From assembly GCA_031459765.1 (NCBI GenBank), contig JAVKHY010000001.1:347701-411700 (forward strand): DNA of 64,000 nucleotides. The letters run 5' to 3'. Made by a program: the position numbers and the translations under genes. The notes under the pieces were generated by a model, which saw only the letters and a program-made list of their open reading frames with translations, was not told the DNA's origin and ran no database searches. Source of the stretch: Armatimonadota bacterium. Its GTDB lineage: Bacteria; Sysuimicrobiota; Sysuimicrobiia; Sysuimicrobiales; Kaftiobacteriaceae. Below, one piece after another: positions 15,309 to 23,266 of this stretch (the first letter of the stretch is position 1; the number at the start of each line of letters is the position of its first letter).

Positions 15309-18300
15309 TTACCCCAGGGCCCGGGCCGCCCGCGGCGATGCCAGAAAGCGCGGGCGCCACTGTTCGGGCAGCGTCTGCGCCATCCGCTCGATGAAACTCC
15401 GCAGCGCGTCGCGGTCTTCCGGACGGTCCAGCAGCTCGCGGCGCACTTCCAGGGCCCGCCACTCCCGGACCACATCCTCGCTCTGCCGGCTCCAGGCCAG
15501 CGCCTGATCCAGCAGCGCCGGCACCTGCGCGCTCCCCTCCCGGGCGGCGAGGCGCGCGTCGAGGATGGCCAGCGAGGCCAGCGCCGGCGGTGAGGCGAAA
15601 CGCAGCAGATCCGGCCGGCGCGGCTCGACATACCGCCGGAGGTCGTCCAGCCTTCCCGCGTCGAGGAAGGCCTCGCCAGCGGTGAGCACCGCCTCCACGT
15701 CGGAGGGGATGAACACCCCGCCGGGCAGGGCGGCCAGTTCGTCCAGCGCGCGCGCCAGCGCGGCCCGGTCCTTTTCCGTCAGGGCCAGCTCGACCGCGGC
15801 CAGCAGGGAGATCTGGCGCCAGGCCGGCGAATGCGACTCGGATGTGGCGGCGTTGCGCCACATCGCCCTGGCCTGTTCCTGGTCCCCGACCTGGTCGTAG
15901 GCTAGGCCGCTGAAGTAGTAGAGCCAGGGATACTGGATCCTGGCCAGCCCGTGGATGCCGATGCGGGCTGCCTCCAGGTTCCGCACGGCCTCCACCCACT
16001 GGCCGAACGCCGTCTGGATGCGACCGATGAAAAAGTGCGTGTACGCGGCGCGCCGACGGTCTCCGATCTCCTCCGCCAGAGCCAGAGCCTCAAAGCCGTG
16101 CGCCAGCGCGGCCCGGTACTGTCCCCGGAAGCCGTGGATCACGCACAGGTAACTGAGCGAGGTGGCCTGACGGGACTTGTCCCCGGCGGCGCGGGCCGAG
16201 GACAACCCGTCGGCGGCCGCCGCGACGGCCTCATCGCCGAATCCCGCGCCGACCAGCGCCATGCACAGCAGGTTGAGGCCGCGGGCCAGCGCCGCGGGAT
16301 CGCCGGATTGGCGCAGCAACTGCAGTCCCTCGGTCAGCGAGGGGTGGTCCGGCGGCAGCCGGCCGCGATCCCAGGCGACGTTGGCCAGGTCAATCAGCGT
16401 CTGCCCCAGGGCCAGCCGCGCCCCGGCCTCGCGGGCCACCTCCGCGGCTTCGCGGAACCGCCGCTCCGCCTCGTCCAGGTCCGTCAGGCGGTGATGGATC
16501 AGCCCGATCTTGTTCTGGAGGACGGCGACCAGCGTTCGATCGCCCACCGACCCCGCCGCCTGCAACCCCCTCTCGAAGTCGGCCAAAGCGCGGGCGTACT
16601 CGCCGATGAGCTGATACACATCGCCCCGATCGCGGTAGACGGCCGCCTGCAGAGCGGGGGCTCCCGGCCCGGCCGCCTCCAGGGCCTGGGTGAAGAGACG
16701 CAGCGCGTCGGCGTTCGCGTAGTGGCGGCGGGCCTTCAGACCGGCGCGGTGGAGGTAGTCGGCGGCGCGTTCGTCCCCGGCCAGGCGCAGGTGCTCGGCC
16801 AGGATCTCCACCACCTCTTCCAGGCGCGCCCCCAGGCGGGGTTCCATCCAGCGCGCCGCCGCCGCGTGCGCCCGCTGGCGCTGCCCCCGCGGCAGGAGAC
16901 TGTAGGCCACGTCGCGGGCCAGGATGTGGCGGAAGGCGTATTCCTGTTCCGCGGCGATCGAGGAGACGGGTCGAGCAACGATGAGTTCCCGTGTCACGAG
17001 CGAGTCGATCGCGGCGACGGTCTGCTCCGCGGTCAACCCGGCGATCTCGCTCACGGCCGACGGCCAGAACGTGCGGCCAACCACCGCGGCGGCCTGGAGC
17101 ACCCGCCGCTCGAGCGGCGGCAGCCGGTCGATGCGCGCCGTCAGCACCGCCTGCACCGTTTCCGGAACCACCGCACCCGGCGCGCCGCCTTCCATCATCA
17201 TGCGCACCAGCTCTTCCACGAAGAGGGCGTTGCCCCCGGCGCGCTGCGCGATCGACCGGACCGCCTCCGCGGTCAGCCCCGCTCGGGCCAGCGAGGACAC
17301 CAGCTGCTCCGCCTCCTGCAGGGAGAGGGGCGCAAGGTCGATGGTTGTGGCGTTGCGCCGTCCTCCTCCCCAGGTCGGACGGCGCTCGAGCAACTCCGGA
17401 CGCGCCAGGCAGATGATGAACAGGGGGATCCCCATCGCCTGCTCCGCCAGCATGGCGGTGAGGTCGAGGACCGCGTCGTCCGCCCAGTGGACGTCCTCCA
17501 GGGCCAGGATCACCGGGTGGTGCGCGGCCAGAGCCGTGATCAATCCCCGCCACGCCTCGAACAGCCGGTGGCGGACGAGTTCGGGATCGCCCCCGGCCTC
17601 GCCGCCGAAGGTGAGCAGGAGTCCCTCCGGCAGGTCGGCACGGCCGGGCAGCACCTCCGCCAGCCACGACGCGACCTTGGCGCGCACGACGTCCGGCGCA
17701 TCGGTGTCCATCAGCCCCGCCTGAGAGCGCAGGATGTCGAGCAGTGCGTGGTAGCCGATCTGTCCTCCGAAGGCTACGCTGCGGCCGCGCAGCACCAGCG
17801 GACGCGGCTCCCGGTCGCGGACCTCGGCCAGGAACTCGCGCAGCAGGCGGCTCTTGCCTACGCCCGGCTCGCCGATGACGGTGACCAGCTGAGCCCGGGC
17901 GTCGTCGCGGCTGCGCTGGTAGAGACTGCGCAGGATGCCCAGTTCGCCGTGGCGGCCGACCAGCGGCGCCGTGATCCGCCGGGCCTCCGCACGCTCGGGC
18001 AGCGCCGCCGTCGCGGCCCAGATCCCCAGCGGCGTCGCTTTCCCCTTGACGGACAGCGGCGGGAGAGGGCGGTACTCGATGCTGTCCTTCGTCAGGCGAT
18101 AGGTGTGCTCGCCGACGATAACCATGCCGGCGGCGGCGGTCTGCTGCAGTCGCGCTGCGGTGGTGACGGCGTCGGAGACGAGGAAGTCGCGCTGGAAGGT
18201 GGAGCCCGACTCGGCCACGACCTCGCCGGTGTCGATGCCCACACGGGTGGCCAGCTGCACGCCGTGGCTGACGGCGAGGTGCGTGTTCAACACGGGCATC

Positions 18301-18758
18301 GCCTGCTGGATGGCCAGCCCGGCCCGCACTGCGCGCTCGGGATCGTCCTCGTGGGCGACGGGCAGGCCGAAGACGGCGAGGACGGCGTCGCCCAGGTAGT
18401 TGGCGACCGTGCCTTCGTACCATCCTTCGACCACGCCCTGCACCACGGTGTAGAACTTGCCGACGACCTCGCGGGCCTCTTCCGGATCCAGCCGCTCGGT
18501 CAGGGCGGTCGAGCCCACCAGATCGGCGAACAGGACGGTGACCACCTTGCGGGTTTCGGCGGTGAGGACCGGCGCCTCGCGCCGGGGCGGCTCCCGGCGC
18601 AGGCGGATCCCGCAGTTCCCGCAGAAGCGCGCCTCCTCCGTCACGGATGCGCCGCATTCGGGGCAACGGGTCGCCAGCGGCTTCCCGCAGTGGCTGCAGA
18701 AGCGGGCCCCCGGTGGATTGGAGGCCCCGCAGTTCCGGCAGGCAGGGGAAGCGTCCAT
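15309..18758 (-). CDS. Class III adenylate/guanylate cyclase - AAA ATPase - TPR protein with double zinc ribbon
   Basis: 1149 residues. Residues 7-50 hold two zinc ribbons (CRNCG..CSHCG and CPECG..CGNCG). Residues 70-245 are a class III cyclase: metal Asp79 in VLFADLVGST and Asp124 in GDAVLAVFG. The transition-state Asn (normally VNxAAR) is Thr199 in DAVTTAARLQ, while Arg203 remains. Residues 265-560 are a STAND-type ATPase (Walker A GEPGVGKSR at about 296-303, Walker B ILALEDVHWADD). The rest, about 560 residues, is TPR-like helical repeat. Such proteins couple a protein-interaction sensor to cyclic-nucleotide synthesis. It lies beside a CRP-family gene and a perfect CRP site. The Asn to Thr change could lower activity. 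Confidence 0.9.
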   Translation of the reverse strand: MDASPACRNCGASNPPGARFCSHCGKPLATRCPECGASVTEEARFCGNCGIRLRREPPRREAPVLTAETRKVVTVLFADLVGSTALTERLDPEEAREVVGKFYTVVQGVVEGWYEGTVANYLGDAVLAVFGLPVAHEDDPERAVRAGLAIQQAMPVLNTHLAVSHGVQLATRVGIDTGEVVAESGSTFQRDFLVSDAVTTAARLQQTAAAGMVIVGEHTYRLTKDSIEYRPLPPLSVKGKATPLGIWAATAALPERAEARRITAPLVGRHGELGILRSLYQRSRDDARAQLVTVIGEPGVGKSRLLREFLAEVRDREPRPLVLRGRSVAFGGQIGYHALLDILRSQAGLMDTDAPDVVRAKVASWLAEVLPGRADLPEGLLLTFGGEAGGDPELVRHRLFEAWRGLITALAAHHPVILALEDVHWADDAVLDLTAMLAEQAMGIPLFIICLARPELLERRPTWGGGRRNATTIDLAPLSLQEAEQLVSSLARAGLTAEAVRSIAQRAGGNALFVEELVRMMMEGGAPGAVVPETVQAVLTARIDRLPPLERRVLQAAAVVGRTFWPSAVSEIAGLTAEQTVAAIDSLVTRELIVARPVSSIAAEQEYAFRHILARDVAYSLLPRGQRQRAHAAAARWMEPRLGARLEEVVEILAEHLRLAGDERAADYLHRAGLKARRHYANADALRLFTQALEAAGPGAPALQAAVYRDRGDVYQLIGEYARALADFERGLQAAGSVGDRTLVAVLQNKIGLIHHRLTDLDEAERRFREAAEVAREAGARLALGQTLIDLANVAWDRGRLPPDHPSLTEGLQLLRQSGDPAALARGLNLLCMALVGAGFGDEAVAAAADGLSSARAAGDKSRQATSLSYLCVIHGFRGQYRAALAHGFEALALAEEIGDRRRAAYTHFFIGRIQTAFGQWVEAVRNLEAARIGIHGLARIQYPWLYYFSGLAYDQVGDQEQARAMWRNAATSESHSPAWRQISLLAAVELALTEKDRAALARALDELAALPGGVFIPSDVEAVLTAGEAFLDAGRLDDLRRYVEPRRPDLLRFASPPALASLAILDARLAAREGSAQVPALLDQALAWSRQSEDVVREWRALEVRRELLDRPEDRDALRSFIERMAQTLPEQWRPRFLASPRAARALG

Positions 18759-18822
18759 GTGCGGCAGGATTAGACGGGGCGTGGGAACAGTCCTGTGAAG
18801 CGAACGTTACAAAAGGAGGCTA

Positions 18823-18873
18823 GTGGTGAGAAAGATTCCCTTGGGGGAGAGGTCAACTCCGGCGAGGAGGTAG
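18823..18873 (+). CDS. Possible 16-codon leader peptide
   Basis: An ideal ribosome site, AAAGGAGG, sits eight bases before GTGGTGAGAAAG, giving a 16-residue basic peptide (VVRKIPLGERSTPARR) that stops seven bases before the cupredoxin ATG. The stop-start spacing would allow translational coupling. Alternatively the site is a chance or belongs to a decayed gene. No support beyond the ribosome site and spacing. Confidence 0.25.
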   Translation: MVRKIPLGERSTPARR

Positions 18874-18879
18874 GTGCCG

Positions 18880-19326
18880 ATGCGAATGCGTGTTGTCCTG
18901 ACGCCGCTCGTGCTCACGGCGGTCCTGATCCTGCCGGCGCTCACGGCGCCGGCCCGGGCGCAGAGCGGGGCCCGCAAAGTCTTCCAGATCAGCATGACGT
19001 CCTACAAGTTCACCCCCGCCCTCATTACGGTGAACCGGGGGGATACCGTCATCCTGCAGATGAGCAACGACGATCCCGAACGTCGCAATCACAGTATTGC
19101 GGCGCGCCTCTTCACCCAGATCGAGGTCAAGGCGACCGGGCAGTTTCGCACCGGCGTGGGCGACGAGCGACGCTTCTTCGCCGCGGAGCCGGGGCAGAAG
19201 TTCGAGCTGGAGTTCGTCGCCTCCCAGGCCGGGACGTTTCCCTTCGTCTGCGGCGTCTTCGACCATGGGGCGCGCGGCCAGACCGGAGCGATCAACGTCC
19301 TGCCCGCTCCCGCCGGACAGCGCTGA
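18880..19326 (+). CDS. Secreted cupredoxin-like protein
   Basis: 148 residues with a Sec signal peptide (MRMRVVLTPLVLTAVLILPA, cleavage near ARAQ). The rest is a plastocyanin/azurin-like beta sandwich: YKFTPALITVNRGDTVILQM, His71 in RRNHSIA, and Cys124-x4-His129 in FVCGVFDH, the azurin spacing. No axial Met follows; Gln134 is nearby, as in stellacyanin-type sites. Likely an exported mononuclear copper electron carrier or copper-binding protein. GAGGAGG lies before ATG 18880; an in-frame GTG at 18874 is too close to that site. It diverges from the cyclase gene. Confidence 0.85.
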   Translation: MRMRVVLTPLVLTAVLILPALTAPARAQSGARKVFQISMTSYKFTPALITVNRGDTVILQMSNDDPERRNHSIAARLFTQIEVKATGQFRTGVGDERRFFAAEPGQKFELEFVASQAGTFPFVCGVFDHGARGQTGAINVLPAPAGQR

Positions 19327-19351
19327 GCCCGCTCTGAAGCGTCCGCGAGAA

Positions 19352-19416
19352 CAGGCAGCCGGTCGGGCGGTCCAGACCTCACCCCCCACAGGCTGAGACC
19401 GCCGGCCGGCTGCCTG
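19352..19416 (+). terminator. Long imperfect inverted repeat, probable terminator
   Basis: CAGGCAGCCGG at 19352 begins an arm that pairs over about 20 bp with its complement ending CCGGCTGCCTG at 19416, around a 24-nt loop. One bulge and one G-T pair. It lies 25 bases after the cupredoxin stop. There is no U-run, so it may be a 3'-end stabilising or Rho-assisted structure. The rest of 19327-19598 shows no gene. Confidence 0.5.
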
Positions 19417-19598
19417 CTGGCGTGACCTGTCCCGAGGACCTCGTCCAGAACCTCGGTCGAAAGAGGCTACGCTCGCTGCACTTGGTGGCTTCAGCAACGC
19501 GCGAGCTCTTCGCTCGGTTATCGAGCCGGCTGGCGGCGCTGACTCGGGCGCGAGGGTGGGGTTCGTTTCACCCGATGCCCCACCCTCAGGGACGTGGA

Positions 19599-19877
19599 CT
19601 ACGCGGCTTTCATGAACTGCGGGGCGACGCGCAGTCCCTCTTCTGCCGTGATGACCGGAGCGATAGTAAAGTCGTACAGGTCAGACCACGGCGCGGTTGC
19701 GGCAAGCAACGAAACGGCACTATCCGCCTCCGCGATGACGATCACATTGTAGTCCCCGCCTTGCGGCCAGTACTCGGCCACAACGCGCAACCCCGGAGGG
19801 TACTGCCACTGCGCGCGCCGGGCGAGGCGTTCCTGGACGGTCCCGGCCTTGGCCTTCCCAAAGGCGATGACCAGCAT
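19599..19877 (-). CDS. DUF3303-like small dimeric alpha/beta-barrel protein
   Basis: 92 residues: MLVIAFGKAKAGTVQERLAR, then PPGLRVVAEYWPQGGDYNVIVIAEADS and a C-terminal helix-strand. The pattern of a first strand, amphipathic helix, and VVAEYWPQGG..VIVIAEADS is that of DUF3303, a ferredoxin-like barrel family without a known reaction. A strong GGAGGTGA precedes the ATG at 19877. It stands alone between a noncoding stretch and tRNA-Ser(CGA). Confidence 0.75.
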   Translation of the reverse strand: MLVIAFGKAKAGTVQERLARRAQWQYPPGLRVVAEYWPQGGDYNVIVIAEADSAVSLLAATAPWSDLYDFTIAPVITAEEGLRVAPQFMKAA

Positions 19878-20178
19878 GGCTGCTCACCTCCGGTCAGTAT
19901 CGCGCTACCTCGGCCGTCACCTGCGATGGGATAACTCCCGGCATCACCTCCCTCCCCGGCGGCTCCCGCTCAAGGCTGATGAGCACGCGTATGCCGCCCG
20001 ATGTCGGAACGCGTATCCATCGCGATGAGGAGTCAGAGCAGGCTGTGTCTCTCCGGGTGTGGCGGGCCGGTGGGACGATGCTGTGTTTAGAATTTAGGAT
20101 AGAGCAGTCCCGGCGAGTGCCACAATCGGGCGCAAAGAGTATTCTCACGGAGATCGCTGCGTCCGACAGGGCGAGGGA
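19878..20178. other. Intergenic stretch, no gene seen
   Basis: About 300 bases between the DUF3303 gene and tRNA-Ser(CGA). Long frames run through it on both strands but have no family resemblance and continue through the tRNA. An A+T-rich patch at about 20085-20103 (TTTAGAATTTAGGATAGA) could hold a promoter. Nothing else is supported. Confidence 0.5.
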
Positions 20179-20268
20179 TGGCGGAGGGGGTGGGACTCGA
20201 ACCCACAAGGGGCTTGCGCCCCGCCGGTTTTCGAGACCGGTCCCTTGGCCAGTTCGGGGCACCCCTCC
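20179..20268 (-). tRNA. tRNA-Ser (anticodon CGA)
   Basis: Acceptor GGAGGGG pairs with CCCCTCC, discriminator G, encoded CCA. Anticodon arm CCGGT-CTCGAAA-ACCGG gives CGA, reading UCG. A long variable arm (CGGGGCGCAAGCCCC) is present. Confidence 0.96.
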
Positions 20269-20309
20269 AGGCCGCGACTATTATACTCGACGGTGCGCGC
20301 CGGCGCACT

Positions 20310-21242
20310 CTAAGGGCGGGCCCGGGCTAGGATCCAGGTGCTGAGCGTGTCGAGGAACCCCGGCGCGAAGCGCGGCGCGAACCCCGCGGCGAGGAACTCG
20401 CGCGTCGTGCCCTCCCGCGCTTCCGCGAACCAGTGGTTGGCGCGCGGCAGGGTGACGATCGTCACGTCGTCGTTGCCCGCATCGCGCAACCAGGCGCGGA
20501 GGGCGTCGGCGTTGCGGTCGGGCGGCACCTGGGTGTCGAGGGCGCCGAAGAGGGCGAGCACCGGGACGCGCAGCGTGCTCAGCGCCGGACGGGGATCGTA
20601 GTCCACAACGTAGCAGATGTAGCTGGCGCCCAGGGCGCGGCACAGCGGCCCGAGCGCGGAGGCCGCGCGGAGGATGAGGTCCAGGCGGCGGACGCGCCCG
20701 CGCACCGCCGCCGCGCTTACCCCGCGGCGGGAGGCCTCCACCGCCTCGTACGTGAGCGCCTGCGCGCGGACGGACTCCGCGGGACCGGCCAGCATGACGA
20801 GGGACGCCACCGGGGCGCGTTGGGCGACAAGCGGGACGACGTACCCGCCCTGGCTGTGACCGATCAGCCCGATCCGGCGGCGGTCGATCTCGCCGCGCCG
20901 GCCGAGCCACCCGATCAGCGCCGCGACGTCCTCGGCCCGCCCCGCGAAGGTCTCCCGCTTCCAGGTCCCCGTCGATCCGCCCACGCCCCGCTTGTCGTAG
21001 AGCAGGACGGCGATGCCGCGGGCGGCGAGGTGGCCGGCGATGAGCCGGTAGATGGGGAACCGCCGCCCCCCGTTGCGGGTGGCGGGTCCGGACCCTGAGA
21101 TCACGACCACCGCGGGGAAGGGGCCGTCCCCGCGCGGCAGGATCAGCGTCCCGGCCAGCGTGGCGCCCGCCACAGGCACGCGCACTTCCTGCGCCCCAGC
21201 CGCCGGCGAGGCGAGCGAGGCCTGGGCGATCAGGCCGATCAA
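20310..21242 (-). CDS. Alpha/beta hydrolase, probably exported
   Basis: 310 residues. After a short hydrophobic start (IGLIAQASLASPAAGAQ) comes a serine-hydrolase fold: oxyanion loop VVVISGSGPATRNGG, LLYDKRGVGGSTG, nucleophile in GHSQGGYVVPL, an acid in FGALDTQVPP and the His in PRANHWF. This is the family of prolyl-oligopeptidase-like and dienelactone-hydrolase-like enzymes; the substrate is unknown. The TTG at 21242 is the first start in frame; an Arg-rich run upstream (DRARRGD) would make a better signal-peptide n-region, so the real start may be higher, inside the 3' end of maf. Confidence 0.8.
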   Translation of the reverse strand: MIGLIAQASLASPAAGAQEVRVPVAGATLAGTLILPRGDGPFPAVVVISGSGPATRNGGRRFPIYRLIAGHLAARGIAVLLYDKRGVGGSTGTWKRETFAGRAEDVAALIGWLGRRGEIDRRRIGLIGHSQGGYVVPLVAQRAPVASLVMLAGPAESVRAQALTYEAVEASRRGVSAAAVRGRVRRLDLILRAASALGPLCRALGASYICYVVDYDPRPALSTLRVPVLALFGALDTQVPPDRNADALRAWLRDAGNDDVTIVTLPRANHWFAEAREGTTREFLAAGFAPRFAPGFLDTLSTWILARARP

Positions 21243-21264
21243 CAGATCGCCACGAGCGGCGCGA

Positions 21265-21873
21265 TCACGGCAGCACCATGCCGGCCGTGGCGAGTAATCG
21301 GCCGAGCACGGCCAGCGGCAGGCCGACCACCGTGAAGTAATCGCCTTCGATGCGCTCCACGAACAGGGCCGCGCGACCCTGGATGCCGTAGGCGCCGGCT
21401 TTGTCCATGGGCTCGCCCGAGGCCACGTAGCGCGCGATCTCCTCGTCGGTCAGGTGTCGGAACCACACCCGCGTCACGGAGCTCTCGGTCAGCCGCAGCG
21501 GCGGTTGTTTGCGCAGGAGGGCGATCCCGGTGACCACGTGGTGCGGGCGCCCGGAGAGCAGCCGGAGCATGGCGGCGGCCTCGGCGGCGTCGGTGGGCTT
21601 GCCCAGAAATCGCCCCTCGGCGACGACGATGGTGTCGGCCCCGATGACGCACGCCGCGGGATAGACCTGCATCGCGGCCTCCGCTTTGGTCTCGGCCAGC
21701 CGGCGTGCCGCGGCTTCCGCCGCGCGCACAGGATCCTCCCCCGGCTGCGGGCCGGGGGGCGCGAGATCTTCCCCGTCCCGTCCTTGCCCGGGGGCGAAGA
21801 CGGTGAAGGGGAGGCCCAGCTGGCGCAGCAGATCAGCGCGCCGGGGCGAGGCGGAAGCCAGAACGATTTCCAC
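21265..21873 (-). CDS. maf: Maf-family nucleotide pyrophosphatase
   Basis: 202 residues. Maf proteins hydrolyse dTTP, UTP or modified nucleoside triphosphates to monophosphates. Signatures: the start IVLASASPRRADLLRQLGLPF, the catalytic Asp region CVIGADTIVV, LGKPTDAAEA, GRPHHVVTGIAL, and the end DKAGAYGIQGRAALFVERIEGDY, which gives the YhdE-like (dTTP/UTP) branch by its KAGAYGIQG motif. It lies nine bases downstream of the HD-GYP gene and just before the hydrolase, probably in one transcript. Confidence 0.95.
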   Translation of the reverse strand: MEIVLASASPRRADLLRQLGLPFTVFAPGQGRDGEDLAPPGPQPGEDPVRAAEAAARRLAETKAEAAMQVYPAACVIGADTIVVAEGRFLGKPTDAAEAAAMLRLLSGRPHHVVTGIALLRKQPPLRLTESSVTRVWFRHLTDEEIARYVASGEPMDKAGAYGIQGRAALFVERIEGDYFTVVGLPLAVLGRLLATAGMVLP

Positions 21874-21881
21874 CGCGAGCC

Positions 21882-23135
21882 CTAGGAGGGTTTCGACGGC
21901 ACGCGCCAGGGATGGCGGAAGAGGCGGCCGCTCGCCGCGCGGGGCACGATGGGGGCCTGCCCCTCGATCCGCAGGGCGCGGATGAAGGCCTCCACCACGT
22001 CGGGATCGAACTGCCGTCCCGCCTCGCGTCGCAGGTGGGCCACGGCCTCCGTCGGCGCAATGGCCTGCCGGTACGGCCGCGAAGAGGTCATCGCCTCATA
22101 AGCGTCGGCGACCATGAGGATCCGGGCATGGATCGGAATCCGGTTGCCGGTCAATCCGTCCGGATATCCGGTGCCGTCCCACCGCTCGTGGGTGTGCAGC
22201 ACGGCCAGCTTGATCCGATCGTCGACGGGGATCGGTCGCAGGATGCGGTAGCCGATCACGGAGTGATGGCTCACTCTCTCCCGTTCCAGCGGGTCCAGCG
22301 GTCCGGCCTTGCGCAGGATCTGATCGGGGATCCCGATTTTGCCCAGGTCGTGCAGGTATCCGGCGATGCGCACGGCCTCGACGTCCCCCGCCGGCAGGCG
22401 CAGCGCGCGCGCCGTCGCCTCGGCGTGCCGCGACACCTCCGCGGAGTGGCCGCCCGTGTACGCGTCCTTGGCGTCGATCGCGGCGGCCAGGGCCTGGATC
22501 GTCCCCTCGAAGGCCGCCTGCAGAGAAGCCTGCTGCTCGACCAGCGTGCGGGAGGCCCGGTAGACCAGTCCCACCAGCACAGCGTAGAGGAGCAGGATGC
22601 CCCCCAGCACGTAGGCCCAGGCGCGGACCCGGGCCTGCTGAATGTGGGCCAGCAGCGGCGCGGCGCTTAAGGTGACTTCGTACACTCCGTTGGGGACGCT
22701 CTCCCCGACCAGGCGCACCGGGGCAAACACATGCAGGAACTGGCGGGTGGTGCCCAGCACGGCAATCGGTCGTCCGGCGAGTGCCTCCCAGACCTGCGGT
22801 GCCGTCGCCGTCTCCATCGCGATGTGCTCGGGGTTGTTGGAGTAGACGATCCTGCCGTCCCGACCCCACAGCCGCACTTCCCGGATCCCGTTCTCGAGGA
22901 GGTGCGGTTGCAGCAGGCCGGTCAGGTCGTTCATGCGCGCCGGCCACAGGGGGTGGACGAAATCCCCCTTGACGAGATAGGGGGTAAGCAGGCTGTCCGC
23001 GGCCTGGACGGTCGTGGCCGCCGCCTCCCTCAGCGCGGCCTGGCCGACCTGGCCGGAGACGAAGATTCCCAGGGCGACGGCCAGGATGATCGCCAGCGCG
23101 GCGCTGGTGACGGTGAATCGCCCCAGAAGCGTCAA
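21882..23135 (-). CDS. Membrane-bound HD-GYP domain phosphodiesterase
   Basis: 417 residues. One N-terminal helix (about 8-28), an extracytoplasmic sensor of 140 residues, a second helix (about 183-203), then the HD-GYP domain: KDAYTGGHSAEVSRHA, the metal-binding HDLGKIGIPD, HHSVIGYRIL, HTHERWDGTGYPDG and SRPYR. It should hydrolyse cyclic di-GMP in response to an outside signal. The start is TTG 23135 with GAGGAGG seven bases upstream. Maf and a hydrolase follow. Confidence 0.92.
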   Translation of the reverse strand: MTLLGRFTVTSAALAIILAVALGIFVSGQVGQAALREAAATTVQAADSLLTPYLVKGDFVHPLWPARMNDLTGLLQPHLLENGIREVRLWGRDGRIVYSNNPEHIAMETATAPQVWEALAGRPIAVLGTTRQFLHVFAPVRLVGESVPNGVYEVTLSAAPLLAHIQQARVRAWAYVLGGILLLYAVLVGLVYRASRTLVEQQASLQAAFEGTIQALAAAIDAKDAYTGGHSAEVSRHAEATARALRLPAGDVEAVRIAGYLHDLGKIGIPDQILRKAGPLDPLERERVSHHSVIGYRILRPIPVDDRIKLAVLHTHERWDGTGYPDGLTGNRIPIHARILMVADAYEAMTSSRPYRQAIAPTEAVAHLRREAGRQFDPDVVEAFIRALRIEGQAPIVPRAASGRLFRHPWRVPSKPS

Positions 23136-23266
23136 CTGCCGCCTCCTCGCCGGATTCTGTGGCTGGCTGGGGACAAACCCCGCCCGGGGGGAATATCCCT
23201 GGTGTTGGACCCCGGGCGCGAAAACCCCTGCCGGGCCCCGGTGATCTTCCCCCGGGGGCGAGGGAT

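Noticed and set aside
15951-18773. A 940-codon frame opposite the cyclase-ATPase gene
   Set aside because: It mirrors the real gene, is Arg/Gly/Gln-rich with no domains, and arises from high G+C.
18794-18811. TGTGA...TTACA as a second CRP site upstream of the cupredoxin
   Set aside because: The half-sites are eight bases apart rather than six and one is imperfect.
19979-20344. A 121-codon frame running through tRNA-Ser(CGA)
   Set aside because: It contains the GGGGGTRTHKG-type string produced by translating a serine tRNA; not a gene.
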